From Chloroflexota bacterium (GTDB lineage: Bacteria > Chloroflexota > Dehalococcoidia > SM23-28-2 > RBG-16-64-32): DNA of 40,000 nucleotides. How positions within the stretch are numbered: position 1 is the first letter of the stretch; each line of letters begins with the position of its first letter. Below, one piece after another: positions 25,991 to 34,737 of the stretch. The stretch covers positions 1 through 40,000 of the forward strand of contig JACZRQ010000013.1 in the NCBI GenBank assembly GCA_022574655.1, given 5' to 3'. The translations under genes and the position numbers were made by a program. The notes beneath the pieces are model-generated. The model saw nothing but the letters and a program-made list of their open reading frames with translations, ran no database searches and was not told where the DNA came from.

Positions 25991-27101
25991 TCCATCCCCT
26001 ACCGGCACCCTCCTCCACACCGCTCTCTACGATGAGCACGTTTCGCTGGGCGCGCGCATGGTCGCGTTCGCGGGATGGGAGATGCCAATCCAGTACGCAG
26101 GCATCGTCGAGGAACACCGCACGGTCCGCGAGCGTTCAGGCGCCTTCGACGTCTCTCATATGGGCCGCTTCGAGGTGCACGGCCCGGAAGCGGTCGCCTT
26201 CCTGCGTTATGTGAACACCTGGGACGTGGCGCGGCTGGCGCCCGGCGAGGGCCACTACTCCGTGATGTGCCGGGAGGACGGCGGCATCCTCGACGACGTG
26301 TACGTCTTCTGTCTCGACGAGACGCGCTACCTCGTCGTCGTCAACGCGTCCAACGCCGAGAAGATCGGACGCTGGGTCCGGAAGCACGTCGACAGATTCG
26401 ACGCGCAGATCGTAGACCGCCACCTGTCCACGGCCATGATCGCTTTACAAGGTCCGAGTTCCCTCGATCGGGTGCGAGCTCTCGTCGGAGACGCATTCGT
26501 CGGCTCGCTCAAGCCTCGGCGGTGCGCCGAGACGGAGTGGCGCGGGCACACGCTGTTCGCCTCACGCACAGGCTACACGGGCGAGGACGGGCTGGAGCTG
26601 ATCGTCGAGGGAGACGCCGCGCCTGAGCTTTGGCGGGCGCTGATCGACCAAGGAGTGACTGCGATCGGCCTCGGCGCGCGCGATACGTTGCGGCTGGAGG
26701 CGGCGCTACTCCTGTACGGAAACGACATGGACGAGGAAACGAACCCGCTGGAGGTGGGCCTCGGTTGGGTCGTCAGCCTGGACGATGCCGACTTCATCGG
26801 CAAAGAGGCGCTGGTCAGCGCCGAGCGGGCCGGAAACAGCCGCGAACTGGTCTGCCTCAAGACCGAGGATCGGGGCATCATGCGCGCGGGATGCAGTATC
26901 TTGCACTCCGGTGAGCAGGTCGGTAAAGTCACGAGCGGCGGCTACTCCCCGACTCTCTCGACGAGCATCGGCATGGGCTTCGTCCCACCCGATCTGGCGG
27001 CTATCGGCGGCGAACTTCAGGTCGACGTCCGAGGAAAACAGTTGAGGGTGCGGGTGGCACAACGGCCGTTCTACAAACGCCCGAAGAAGACCAGAAAGTA
27101 G
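25983..27101 (+). CDS. gcvT: Glycine cleavage system T protein (aminomethyltransferase), probable CTG start
   Basis: Transfers the aminomethyl carbon from GcvH to tetrahydrofolate, releasing ammonia. The family N-terminus (TALYDEHVSLGARMVAFAGW, 20 residues) is encoded from base 26022, well upstream of the first ATG (26058), which would cut off conserved sequence. The only plausible start codon in frame is CTG at 25983, 7 bases after a strong GGAGGTGG site (25968-25975). That gives 372 residues, normal length. SHMGRFEV, NASNAEKI, TGYTGEDGLEL and RDTLRLEAALLLYGNDM are family signatures. First gene of gcvT-H-PA-PB. Confidence 0.92.
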   Translation: MSDPSPTGTLLHTALYDEHVSLGARMVAFAGWEMPIQYAGIVEEHRTVRERSGAFDVSHMGRFEVHGPEAVAFLRYVNTWDVARLAPGEGHYSVMCREDGGILDDVYVFCLDETRYLVVVNASNAEKIGRWVRKHVDRFDAQIVDRHLSTAMIALQGPSSLDRVRALVGDAFVGSLKPRRCAETEWRGHTLFASRTGYTGEDGLELIVEGDAAPELWRALIDQGVTAIGLGARDTLRLEAALLLYGNDMDEETNPLEVGLGWVVSLDDADFIGKEALVSAERAGNSRELVCLKTEDRGIMRAGCSILHSGEQVGKVTSGGYSPTLSTSIGMGFVPPDLAAIGGELQVDVRGKQLRVRVAQRPFYKRPKKTRK

Positions 27102-27109
27102 CGAAAGCG

Positions 27110-27499
27110 ATGGCCAGCCCGCAAGACTTGAAGTACACCAAAGAGCACGAGTGGGTGCGCATGGACGGCGACGTCGGAACGATCGGGATTACCGACTACG
27201 CGCAGGATGCGCTGGGCGACATCGTGCTTCTCGATCTGCCGGCCACCGGGACCAACGTCTCATACATGGACAAGTTCGGCGAGATCGAGTCGGTGAAGGC
27301 CGTATCGGAGCTATTCGCACCGGTCACCGGAGAGGTCGTGGACATCAATTCAGCGCTCGAAGACAGCCCGGAGCTGGTGAACGACTCGCCCTTCGACGAG
27401 GGCTGGATCCTTCGTGTTCGACTTTCTGACCCGTCGGAGGTGGAAAAGCTACTCGACGCGAACCAGTACGACGAGTATCTTGCGACTGAGGTCGAATGA
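27110..27499 (+). CDS. gcvH: Glycine cleavage system H protein
   Basis: Lipoyl carrier that shuttles the aminomethyl arm between P and T proteins; 129 residues. The lipoylated residue is Lys63 in GEIESVKAVSELFAP. The start segment LKYTKEHEWVR is the family hallmark. It follows gcvT after 8 bases, and its last codons overlap the gcvPA start (ATGA). LipA encoded at 3.6-4.5 kb would complete its cofactor. Confidence 0.97.
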   Translation: MASPQDLKYTKEHEWVRMDGDVGTIGITDYAQDALGDIVLLDLPATGTNVSYMDKFGEIESVKAVSELFAPVTGEVVDINSALEDSPELVNDSPFDEGWILRVRLSDPSEVEKLLDANQYDEYLATEVE

Positions 27500-28815
27500 G
27501 CCCTTCCAGCCCGCACCCGTACATCCCGAACACTGACGACGACCGCCGCGAGATGCTCGAGGCGATCGGCGTCGCAACCGTCGACGACCTGTTCGCCGAC
27601 ATCCCGTCTGCGTTCCGCATCGACGGACTCGGCCTGCCGGCAGCGCTGTCCGAAGTGGAGTTGATACGCGAGATGGCGGCTCTTGCCGACCGAAGCGTCG
27701 TCACAGGCAACGGCGTAACATCATTCCTCGGTGGCGGCGCTTACCACCATTTCATACCGAGCACCGTCGGACACGTGATTGGGCGCAGCGAGTATGCCAC
27801 GGCGTACACCCCGTACCAGCCCGAGATCTCGCAGGGGACGCTGCAGACGATGTTCGAGCTGCAGTCGATGACGTGCGAACTCATGGGAATGGACATCGCG
27901 AACGGCGGGGTGTACGACGGAGCCAGCGCGTTGGCGGAGGCCTGCCTGATGGCATGTCGCGTCACCGGCCGGTCACGGATCGCGCTACATTCGAGCGTGA
28001 ACCCCGCATACGTCGACGTTGTAAGGACGTACGCGTCCGGACCGGGCCTGACTGTAGATGTGCTGGCGAACGCGGACGTGACCGACGAATACGCCTGCCT
28101 CGCCGTTCAACATCCGGCATTCCTGGGCGATCTGATCGAAGTTTGGTCGCTCGCCGAAGCGACACGCGCGGCTGGAGCCCTCTACATCACGAGCGTCGAC
28201 CCGATCTCGCTCGGCATGCTCACGCCGCCCGGCGAGTACGGCGCGGACATCGCCGTCGCCGAGGGGCAGAGCCTGGGCTGGCCGGTCAACTACGGCGGGC
28301 CGTACCTCGGCCTCTTCGCCTGCCGCCAGAAGTACGTCCGCCAGATGCCCGGCAGGATCGTCGGCCGGACGACCGATCTCGACGGTAAGACCGGCTACGT
28401 GCTCACCCTGCAGACGCGCGAACAACACATCAGGCGCGAAAGAGCCACCTCCAACATCTGTACCAGTCAGCAGCTCGTCGGCCTCGCCGCGACTGTCTAC
28501 CTTGCGACGATGGGCAAGGAAGGGCTGCGGCAAGTGGCCGAGTCCTGCTACCACAAGGCGCACTACGCCGCCCAACTCATCGACGGAATCGATGGATACA
28601 CCGTGAGCGTCGCGGAACCGTTCTTCAAGGAGTTCACGGTTCGCTGCCCACGATCGCCTTCAGAGATCAACCAGTCTCTCCTCGAACGCGACATCATCGG
28701 CGGCCTCGACGTCTCCGATCGGATCGAGAACGGAATGCTCGTCTGCGTCACCGAGATGAACACACGAGAAGAGATCGATCGGCTGGCGGACGGGCTGAGG
28801 GACGCGTCAGAGTGA
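27496..28815 (+). CDS. gcvPA: Glycine dehydrogenase (decarboxylating) subunit 1
   Basis: N-terminal half of the two-subunit P protein; 439 residues, a normal length. SFLGGGAYHHFIPS (near 75-90), the TAYTPYQPEISQG segment (near 100-112) and GLFACRQKYVRQMPGRIVG (near 270-288, quoted in 19 residues) are family marks. It has no PLP lysine, as expected, and needs GcvPB. ATGA overlap with gcvH and GTGA overlap with gcvPB show tight coupling. Split P protein is common in Chloroflexota, Firmicutes and archaea. Confidence 0.96.
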   Translation: MSPSSPHPYIPNTDDDRREMLEAIGVATVDDLFADIPSAFRIDGLGLPAALSEVELIREMAALADRSVVTGNGVTSFLGGGAYHHFIPSTVGHVIGRSEYATAYTPYQPEISQGTLQTMFELQSMTCELMGMDIANGGVYDGASALAEACLMACRVTGRSRIALHSSVNPAYVDVVRTYASGPGLTVDVLANADVTDEYACLAVQHPAFLGDLIEVWSLAEATRAAGALYITSVDPISLGMLTPPGEYGADIAVAEGQSLGWPVNYGGPYLGLFACRQKYVRQMPGRIVGRTTDLDGKTGYVLTLQTREQHIRRERATSNICTSQQLVGLAATVYLATMGKEGLRQVAESCYHKAHYAAQLIDGIDGYTVSVAEPFFKEFTVRCPRSPSEINQSLLERDIIGGLDVSDRIENGMLVCVTEMNTREEIDRLADGLRDASE

Positions 28816-30311
28816 CGACGACGGATCGAACCAGACTCGACCCAAAAACAGACGACATCGGCGCTCGGCTGACGTTCGACCGCAGCCGCCCGGGCCGCAT
28901 GGGCGTTCTCCTCCCGGCGCTGGACGTGCCCACCGCTGAACTGCCGGACTCGCGATTTCTGCGCCACGACCTCCGTCTACCCGAGCTGGCACAGAACGAG
29001 GTGATCCGCTACTTCCTGGGCCTCAGCAAACTGAACTACAACATCGACAGCGGCTTTTACCCGCTCGGCTCCTGCACTATGAAGTACAACCCGAAGATCA
29101 ACGAAGACGTCGCACGGTTGGCTGGCTTCGCCAACGTCCACCCGCTTCAGGAACCGAAGTCAGCTCAAGGCGCGCTGCGGACGATGAGTTTGCTGCAGGA
29201 CGCCCTTTCGGAGATCACCGGGATGGATGCGGTGAGCCTGGCGCCGGCAGCCGGAGCGCAGGGCGAGCTCTGCGGCATCCTCATGATCAAGGCCTACCTC
29301 GCGGAGCGAGGCGAGAGCCACCGCCGGACCGTACTCATTCCAGATTCAGCGCACGGCACGAACCCGGCGACGGCCGCCATGGCCGGGTTCGACGTTGTGA
29401 CGGTGCCTTCAACATCCGACGGCAACTCAGACATCGACTTCCTGCGCAGCGCGTTGAACAACGGCGTCGCGGCGATGATGCTCACGCTGCCCTCGACGCT
29501 TGGACTGTTCGACCCCAACATCGAGCAGATCGCCGCGATGCTGCACGACCACGGCGCGCTCCTGTACGGCGACGGCGCCAACCAGAACGCGTTTCTCGGG
29601 CGCGCCCGCTTCGGTGACATCGGCTTCGACGTCGTACATCTGAACCTGCACAAGACGTTCTCCACACCGCACGGCGGCGGTGGGCCCGGCGCCGGTCCAG
29701 TCTGCGTGAAGTCCCACCTCGCTCCCTATCTACCGGCGCCGATCGTCACGGGCGACGAAGGGAACTACCGTCTGAAAACGCCTGAACACACCATCGGCAA
29801 GACGATGGCGTTCCACGGCAACTTCGGCGTCCTCGTTCGCGCGCTAACCTACATCCGCTCCCTCGGCGCCGATGGCCTTCGAGCGATCAGCGAGAACGCG
29901 GTCATCAACGCGAACTACGTCCTCGTCCGCCTGCGCGACGCGTACAAGCTGCCGTACGACCGCACCTGCCTGCACGAGGTCGTCTTATCTGGGAGCCGTC
30001 AGAAGGCGGCGAGCGGTGTGAAGACGCTCGATATCGCCAAGCGTCTGATCGATTACGGATTCCACCCGCCCACGATATACTTCCCTCTAATCGTGGACGA
30101 AGCGCTGATGATCGAACCGACCGAGGCGGAGGGGAAGGAAGCCCTCGACGACTTCTGCGACGCGATGCTCTCGATCGCCCGCGAATCGGAAGAAGATCCT
30201 GACATCGTGAAGGGCGCGCCTCACACCGCACCGCTCCGCCGTCTCGACGAGGCGACCGCGGCCCGGAAGCCCGTCCTGCGCTGGACGCCGAAAGCGGAAC
30301 CGACCTCGTGA
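28812..30311 (+). CDS. gcvPB: Glycine dehydrogenase (decarboxylating) subunit 2, PLP-binding
   Basis: C-terminal, cofactor-bearing half of the P protein, which decarboxylates glycine; 499 residues. The PLP Lys is Lys281 in NLHKTFSTPHGGGGPG. FYPLGSCTMKYNPK (82-95) and PDSAHGTNPATA (177-188) are conserved. It starts at GTG 28812 overlapping the gcvPA stop and overlaps the aminotransferase start by GTGA. The C-terminus is slightly extended after 460 with a charged tail. Confidence 0.96.
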   Translation: MTTTDRTRLDPKTDDIGARLTFDRSRPGRMGVLLPALDVPTAELPDSRFLRHDLRLPELAQNEVIRYFLGLSKLNYNIDSGFYPLGSCTMKYNPKINEDVARLAGFANVHPLQEPKSAQGALRTMSLLQDALSEITGMDAVSLAPAAGAQGELCGILMIKAYLAERGESHRRTVLIPDSAHGTNPATAAMAGFDVVTVPSTSDGNSDIDFLRSALNNGVAAMMLTLPSTLGLFDPNIEQIAAMLHDHGALLYGDGANQNAFLGRARFGDIGFDVVHLNLHKTFSTPHGGGGPGAGPVCVKSHLAPYLPAPIVTGDEGNYRLKTPEHTIGKTMAFHGNFGVLVRALTYIRSLGADGLRAISENAVINANYVLVRLRDAYKLPYDRTCLHEVVLSGSRQKAASGVKTLDIAKRLIDYGFHPPTIYFPLIVDEALMIEPTEAEGKEALDDFCDAMLSIARESEEDPDIVKGAPHTAPLRRLDEATAARKPVLRWTPKAEPTS

Positions 30312-31507
30312 CCGAACGACTCGCCGAACTGAACGTACCCGACCGCCTGCTGCTCGGCCCCGGCCCATCAAACGTCCACCCGCGCGTATACCGCGCGATG
30401 ATGACGCCGGTTATCGGCTACCTCGACCCGCAGTTCATCCAACTCCTCGACGACACCCAACGTCCGCTGCGATCGGTGTTCCGCACCGAGAACGAGATGA
30501 CGATGCCGATCTCCGGCACCGGCACCGCTGGTATGGAAGCGGCGATCTACAACATCGTCGAGCCCGGCGATGCCGTCATCGTCTGCCAGAACGGCTTCTT
30601 CGGCACGCGAATGGTGGACATGGCGAAACGCTGCGACGCGGAGGTGACGCTCGTCGAGGCGGACTGGGGCCGCATCATCGAGCCCGAACAGGTGAAGGCC
30701 GCACTGAAATCCGTGGGCCGCCAGGTGAAAGTTGTGATGATCGTCCACGCCGAGACCAGTACGGGCATCCTCCAGCCACTCGAAGAGATCTCGCGGATCG
30801 TGCACGAGGAGGGAGCCCTCCTTCTCGTCGACGCCGTCACGTCCTTATCCGGCTGCGAACTGCTGGTCGATGACTGGAACATCGATGTCTGCTTCTCCGG
30901 CACGCAGAAATGCCTCTCGGCGCCACCGGGAATGGCGCCCATCACATTCAGTCAACCAGCGATGGACATCGTCATGAACCGCAAGGAGCCGGTCCGAAGC
31001 TGGTACTTCGACGTTTCGATGCTGCGGAAATACTTCGTCGGCGATCAGGGCACGCGCGTCTACCATCACACGCCGCCGATGACCATGCTCTACGCACTCC
31101 GCGAGGGGCTGCGCGTCGTCGTCGAAGAGGGCCTGGAGGCGAGAATCACACGCCACAAGCGAAACGCAGACGCACTGCACGCGGGCTTCGCCGTGATGGG
31201 GATCGAAATCCACGCCCAGGAAGGCTACCGGCTGCCCTCGCTCACGACCGCCCGCGTCCCCGAAGGCATTGACGACGACGAGCTGCGAGCGGGGCTCCTG
31301 AACGAGCACAACATCGAAGTTGGGCGCGGTATCGCCGAACTGCAGGGGAAGGTCCTGCGCATCGGGCTCATGGGTTACAACTCGACGGAAGCGAACGTAC
31401 TCACACTCCTCTACGCGCTCGAGACGCAGCTCCTCAACCAGGGGTTCCAGCTCGACAAGGGCGCCGGAGTCAGCGCAGCAACAACCCACTACGACAAGAC
31501 ACGGTAG
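30308..31507 (+). CDS. Class V aminotransferase (serine/alanine-glyoxylate type)
   Basis: PLP enzyme that most likely makes glycine from glyoxylate with serine or alanine as donor; 399 residues, fold type I. Sequence marks: LLGPGPSNVHPRVYRAM (15-31), SGTGTAGMEAA (69-79), HAETSTGI (147-154), Asp175 in LLLVDAVTSL contacting the PLP ring, and PLP Lys201 in FSGTQKCLSAPPG. It is translationally coupled to gcvPB, which places glyoxylate amination next to glycine cleavage. Serine- and alanine-glyoxylate aminotransferases, and PucG-type enzymes, cannot be told apart here. Confidence 0.9.
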   Translation: MTERLAELNVPDRLLLGPGPSNVHPRVYRAMMTPVIGYLDPQFIQLLDDTQRPLRSVFRTENEMTMPISGTGTAGMEAAIYNIVEPGDAVIVCQNGFFGTRMVDMAKRCDAEVTLVEADWGRIIEPEQVKAALKSVGRQVKVVMIVHAETSTGILQPLEEISRIVHEEGALLLVDAVTSLSGCELLVDDWNIDVCFSGTQKCLSAPPGMAPITFSQPAMDIVMNRKEPVRSWYFDVSMLRKYFVGDQGTRVYHHTPPMTMLYALREGLRVVVEEGLEARITRHKRNADALHAGFAVMGIEIHAQEGYRLPSLTTARVPEGIDDDELRAGLLNEHNIEVGRGIAELQGKVLRIGLMGYNSTEANVLTLLYALETQLLNQGFQLDKGAGVSAATTHYDKTR

Positions 31508-31552
31508 CAACGCCCAAATGACTCACCTGATCCAACCAGAAGGAGTACAGAG

Positions 31553-32026
31553 ATGGCGACACGTGAAGAACTAATCCAGGGCTTCGAGTTCACCGTGCAG
31601 CAGGCGAAGCGAACAACGTCGCTCTACGCCGAGGGCGAGTGGGACGCTGCCCGCGCATCGGGATGGACGCCGAAGCAAGTGTACTGCCACCTTGCCACGC
31701 TGGCGCTGGCGGTTCCTCAGCTAGCACAAGGCCTCGAAGGCGCATCCGAATCGACGGATATCACGCAAGGCATTGACATCAACCAGATGAACGATCAGGC
31801 GGTGGCGGCGATGGCGGGGATGGATCCAACACAGGTCTTACTGGCATTTGAGGCAAACTACGGCAAGCTAATCGAGTTCGTGAAAGCGATGCCGGACGAT
31901 CAGCTACAGGCGAAACGCAGCTTCCTGTCCGATCCGATCCCGGTGTCCGACATCCTCGCCAACTCGATCATGCTCCACGGCATTCACCACGTCTACGAGG
32001 CTTCCGCGCGCTTCGGCGCGCCATAG
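31553..32026 (+). CDS. DinB/MDMPI-like four-helix protein
   Basis: A 157-residue helical protein with the DinB-type metal triad: His46 (VYCHLATL), His142 and His146 (LHGIHHVYEA). Proteins of this fold include thiol-dependent S-transferases (bacillithiol, mycothiol) and many of unknown role. AGAAGGAG precedes the ATG. It lies in the run after the aminotransferase, 45 bases after its stop. The partner thiol and substrate are unknown. Confidence 0.75.
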   Translation: MATREELIQGFEFTVQQAKRTTSLYAEGEWDAARASGWTPKQVYCHLATLALAVPQLAQGLEGASESTDITQGIDINQMNDQAVAAMAGMDPTQVLLAFEANYGKLIEFVKAMPDDQLQAKRSFLSDPIPVSDILANSIMLHGIHHVYEASARFGAP

Positions 32027-32034
32027 AGCCGCAG

Positions 32035-32550
32035 ATGTCGCGCCCGGACCTGTCTGGCAAGCGCATCCTCGTCGCCGGCGTCGAGACGGATCTCGGCCGC
32101 ACCGTCGCTGCCACGCTCGCCGACTCAGGTGCTACCGTCGCAGCCGTGGCGACCGTCAACGACTCCGATACGGCGTTCGCAACGCAACGCCTCGCTCGAA
32201 AGCTGGGCGGTCCCGGACAAGCCCTCGACGGCACGAACGACATGGCCGTCCGCGTGATGGTCCGCCAGGTCTCGAAGGGGCTGGGCGGCCTCGACGCGAT
32301 CGTGCTCTGCACGACGCCGGAAGCCACCCCGCTGCTGGTACGATACGGCGGCAAAGAGCTCGACCGGTCCGGCGGACGGCATCTCATCATCGTCAGCGCG
32401 GACGACGTGCCGATCGACACCGAAGAACGCACCGACCAGAAGCGCCCGTCGTGGCTGCCGGTCACCGTACGACCCGGTGACGGCGGCGACGAGGCGACCG
32501 CCGAGGCTGTGTTGCGGCTCCTCAGCGGCGACCAGTTGCTGGGCTCGTAG
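32035..32550 (+). CDS. Truncated SDR-like Rossmann protein without catalytic residues
   Basis: A 171-residue protein beginning like a short-chain dehydrogenase: LSGKRILVAGVETDLGRTVA (6-25) with a degenerate glycine motif (GVETDLG). Then come a helix-strand pair and GGLDAIVLC, where classical SDRs have NNAG. After the strand GGRHLIIVSADD (about 118-129) the YxxxK segment is missing and the chain goes to a short Pro-rich end. It is about 90 residues shorter than its SDR neighbours. It may be a remnant, or a non-catalytic partner of the two downstream SDRs. It has a start ATG 8 bases after the DinB-like gene. Confidence 0.65.
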   Translation: MSRPDLSGKRILVAGVETDLGRTVAATLADSGATVAAVATVNDSDTAFATQRLARKLGGPGQALDGTNDMAVRVMVRQVSKGLGGLDAIVLCTTPEATPLLVRYGGKELDRSGGRHLIIVSADDVPIDTEERTDQKRPSWLPVTVRPGDGGDEATAEAVLRLLSGDQLLGS

Positions 32551-32602
32551 ATAGTCGATAAGCTGACCCGCGAATCGCTGTGCTCGATAAGGAGAACCAC
32601 CT

Positions 32603-33424
32603 ATGAGCGTGCTCGACAAGCTAAAGCTCGACGACAAGGTCGCCATCGTCACCGGAGCCGGCCGCGGCCTCGGCCGCGCGATGTCGATAGCGTTGGCGGA
32701 AGCAGGCGCGGACATCGTCGTCACCGCCCGCACCAAGACACAGATCGAGGAGACGGCGGGCCTCGTCCGTCAGACCGGGCGCAAGGCGCTGCCGGTCTCC
32801 TGCGACGTCACCGACTCGTCGTCGGTCAACGCGATGGTCGAGGCGACCGTGGCCGAGTTCGGGCGGATCGACATACTCGTGAACAACGCCGGCGGCTACA
32901 CGGCCGGATACAACGACGAACTCGCCGACATCTCGGACGAGACCTGGCGCATCGGCATCGACACCAACCTCACCGGCGCGGTCTTCTGCTGCCGGGCGGT
33001 GATCCCGCACATGACCGCAGCCGCCCAGACAGGCACGGGCCGCGGCAAGATCATCAACGTGACCTCGGGCTTCGGGCTCCGGGCCGGCCGCAACAACTTC
33101 TCATACACCGCGGCGAAGGCGGGGCTGATCAACTTCACGCGCGCCCTCTCGATGACGTACCCAGCGACGATACAGGCGAACCTCATCGCGCCGGGGCTGT
33201 TCCCGCACGGCCAGAAGGCGCTGATCGACTGGTGGAAGGGCGGCAAGTTCGTGCCGATGGGCCGGCTCGGCCTCGATGAGGAGCTGGGGCCGATCTGCGT
33301 GTTCCTCGCCTCCGGACTTTCGGACTACATGAACGGCCAGATCATCGTGCTCGACGGCGGCGGCCTCGCCGGCGGCCAGGCGCCAACCGGTTTCGCGCCC
33401 GTCATCCCGATGGAGGTGGCGTGA
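32603..33424 (+). CDS. Short-chain dehydrogenase/reductase
   Basis: Classical SDR of 273 residues, NAD(P)-dependent oxidoreductase. Cofactor motif TGAGRGLG (17-24), NNAG (94-97), and the catalytic set Ser155, Tyr168 and Lys172 (SYTAAKAG) are complete. The start of strand 2 (VVTARTK, Thr/Arg after beta 2) suggests NADP is possible. ATAAGGAG precedes the ATG. The C-terminal GQIIVLDGGG (about 246-255) is typical. The substrate is unknown. It is coupled to the next SDR by overlapping stop and start (TGATG). Confidence 0.92.
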   Translation: MSVLDKLKLDDKVAIVTGAGRGLGRAMSIALAEAGADIVVTARTKTQIEETAGLVRQTGRKALPVSCDVTDSSSVNAMVEATVAEFGRIDILVNNAGGYTAGYNDELADISDETWRIGIDTNLTGAVFCCRAVIPHMTAAAQTGTGRGKIINVTSGFGLRAGRNNFSYTAAKAGLINFTRALSMTYPATIQANLIAPGLFPHGQKALIDWWKGGKFVPMGRLGLDEELGPICVFLASGLSDYMNGQIIVLDGGGLAGGQAPTGFAPVIPMEVA

Positions 33425-34221
33425 TGCATGCCCGCCGAAAGGACGGGAACGTCCTCGAAGGGTTCTCGCTCGCAGGCAAGTCAGCCGTCGTCATCGGCGC
33501 CTCGAACCCGCTCGGGCGGGCGGCAGCGATCGCGCTGGCGGAAGCGGGAGCGAACGTCGGCGTCGCGACGACAACGCGCGCGAAGAAGGAAGAGGTCGTC
33601 GCCAACTCGTGCGCTAACGAGATCTGGGCGCTTGACCGCAAGGGGTTCGCGCTCGCGATCGACGCCTCGCTGGAGTCGGACATCGACGCGCTGGCAGAGC
33701 GGGCGGCGTCGGAGTTTGGCGAGGTCGACGTGCTTGTGAACGCGCACGACCTCCCCTACGCTCAGCCGATCGGCGACATCTCGTTCGACGACTGGCGGCG
33801 GGCGATGGACGTGAACCTCGGCGGCGTGTTCCTGGCATGCAAGATCATCGGCGGGGCGATGGTCAAGCAGGGCAAGGGCCGCATCATCAACGTGGCGACC
33901 GTGCTGGGCGAGCGCGGCATGGCGAACGGGACGGCCTACTGCGCGGCGCAGGCGGGCGTGCTGAACATGACTCGGGCGCTGGCGCTGGAATGGGCGCGGA
34001 CGGGCGTGACGGTGAACGCGATCGGGGCCGGGTGGACGGAAGGGATGGGGATCATCGGCGGCGACGAGAACCGGCAGCAGCTCGAGCGCTACTTGCCGTA
34101 CAAGCGGCTGGCGAAGCCGGGCGAGATCAGGGGGATCGCCGTCTACCTGGCGTCGGACGCGGCGGAGTACCTGACGGGGCAGGTGATCTGGATCGAGGGC
34201 GGGGCGCTCTCGCACGCGTAG
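33424..34221 (+). CDS. SDR-family protein with Lys-to-Gln change in the active site
   Basis: A 265-residue SDR homologue starting at ATG 33424, with GGAGG 7 bases upstream; GTG 33421 is also in frame. Numbered from GTG 33421, the cofactor loop GASNPLGRA (26-34) is intact, but NNAG reads VNAHD (106-110). The Ser position is Thr160 (INVAT), and YxxxK is YCAAQ (Tyr173, Gln177). Loss of the catalytic Lys should reduce or abolish oxidoreductase activity, so it may be a pseudoenzyme pairing with the upstream SDR. GQVIWIEGG near the C-terminus shows the rest of the fold is kept. Confidence 0.85.
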   Translation: MHARRKDGNVLEGFSLAGKSAVVIGASNPLGRAAAIALAEAGANVGVATTTRAKKEEVVANSCANEIWALDRKGFALAIDASLESDIDALAERAASEFGEVDVLVNAHDLPYAQPIGDISFDDWRRAMDVNLGGVFLACKIIGGAMVKQGKGRIINVATVLGERGMANGTAYCAAQAGVLNMTRALALEWARTGVTVNAIGAGWTEGMGIIGGDENRQQLERYLPYKRLAKPGEIRGIAVYLASDAAEYLTGQVIWIEGGALSHA

Positions 34222-34231
34222 GGGACGGGGG

Positions 34232-34639
34232 TCACGGGTTGGGGTCGAGGGGGGCAGAGGGCGGGACGGACGGACGGGCCCCGATTGGATCGGGGCGGGC
34301 TCCGAGGGGTCGGGGCAGGCGATCAAGCTGTAACGACGCGCAATCAAGGGGTTTTCCGTATCTGATTCTCGATTGGGTGCGGGCGGCAGGTTGGGATTTT
34401 GATTGGGCGGTGGGATTCTTCAGTTTTTCGAGGACGGCCTGTGCCTGAGCGGGGGTTACTTCGGCGGCACTCTCCTTGATTGCGTGCCATGCATCAGCAG
34501 GGACGTTCACGTCCAATCGACCGCCGGCGATCTGGTTGGCGCGCTCGCCGCGCGGGGGCGCGCCGCGGTGCTTGCCTTTGGGACGCTCTTCAGTTGGTCT
34601 GGGGTTAGACGGCCCCTCGGCGTGGCTCGGGACAGGCAT
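34232..34639 (-). CDS. Small basic protein of unknown function
   Basis: A 135-residue product with a good AGAAGGAG site (34649-34656) 9 bases before its ATG, which is the main reason to accept it. The N-terminal 35 residues are basic and Pro-rich. Residues about 38-75 (LDVNVPADAWHAIKESAAE, then TPAQAQAVLEKL) could form a strand and two helices, like a ribbon-helix-helix DNA-binding unit. The C-terminal third is Pro/Arg-rich and may be read through a hairpin-rich terminator region. It follows vsr on the same strand. No family recognised; reality is about even odds. Confidence 0.45.
   Translation of the reverse strand: MPVPSHAEGPSNPRPTEERPKGKHRGAPPRGERANQIAGGRLDVNVPADAWHAIKESAAEVTPAQAQAVLEKLKNPTAQSKSQPAARTQSRIRYGKPLDCASLQLDRLPRPLGARPDPIGARPSVPPSAPLDPNP
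34278..34296. terminator. Strong hairpin after the SDR operon
   Basis: GCCCCGAT and ATCGGGGC form a perfect 8-bp stem with the loop TGG, 57 bases past the last SDR stop. There is no T-run, so it may act in mRNA protection or Rho-assisted termination. It lies inside the 3' part of the small minus-strand gene. Confidence 0.5.
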
Positions 34640-34669
34640 GAGCGTGGCTCCTTCTGGTTATGGGTGTGC

Positions 34670-34724
34670 TCTGAAGGCGGAGCGTGCCCCGAAGGCGGAG
34701 CGTACGGTTCCGCCGCAGGCGGAC
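34670..34724. repeat. Short direct repeats and hairpin between vsr and the small gene
   Basis: GAAGGCGGAGCGT occurs twice, 18 bases apart (from 34673 and 34691), followed by TCCGCC-GCA-GGCGGA, a 6-bp hairpin. Copies of GCCTGCGGCGGA-like palindromes are often scattered in GC-rich genomes. Role unknown. Confidence 0.4.
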
Positions 34725-34737
34725 ACGGTGCGAGGCG

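Noticed and set aside
26058-27101. gcvT starting at ATG 26058
   Set aside because: This drops the conserved segment before the ATG (ALYDEHVSLGAR), and no ribosome site precedes it.
33481-34347. A 288-codon minus-strand open frame across the last SDR gene
   Set aside because: Arg/Pro/Asp-rich composition without motif, opposite a gene with a clear SDR fold and ribosome site.
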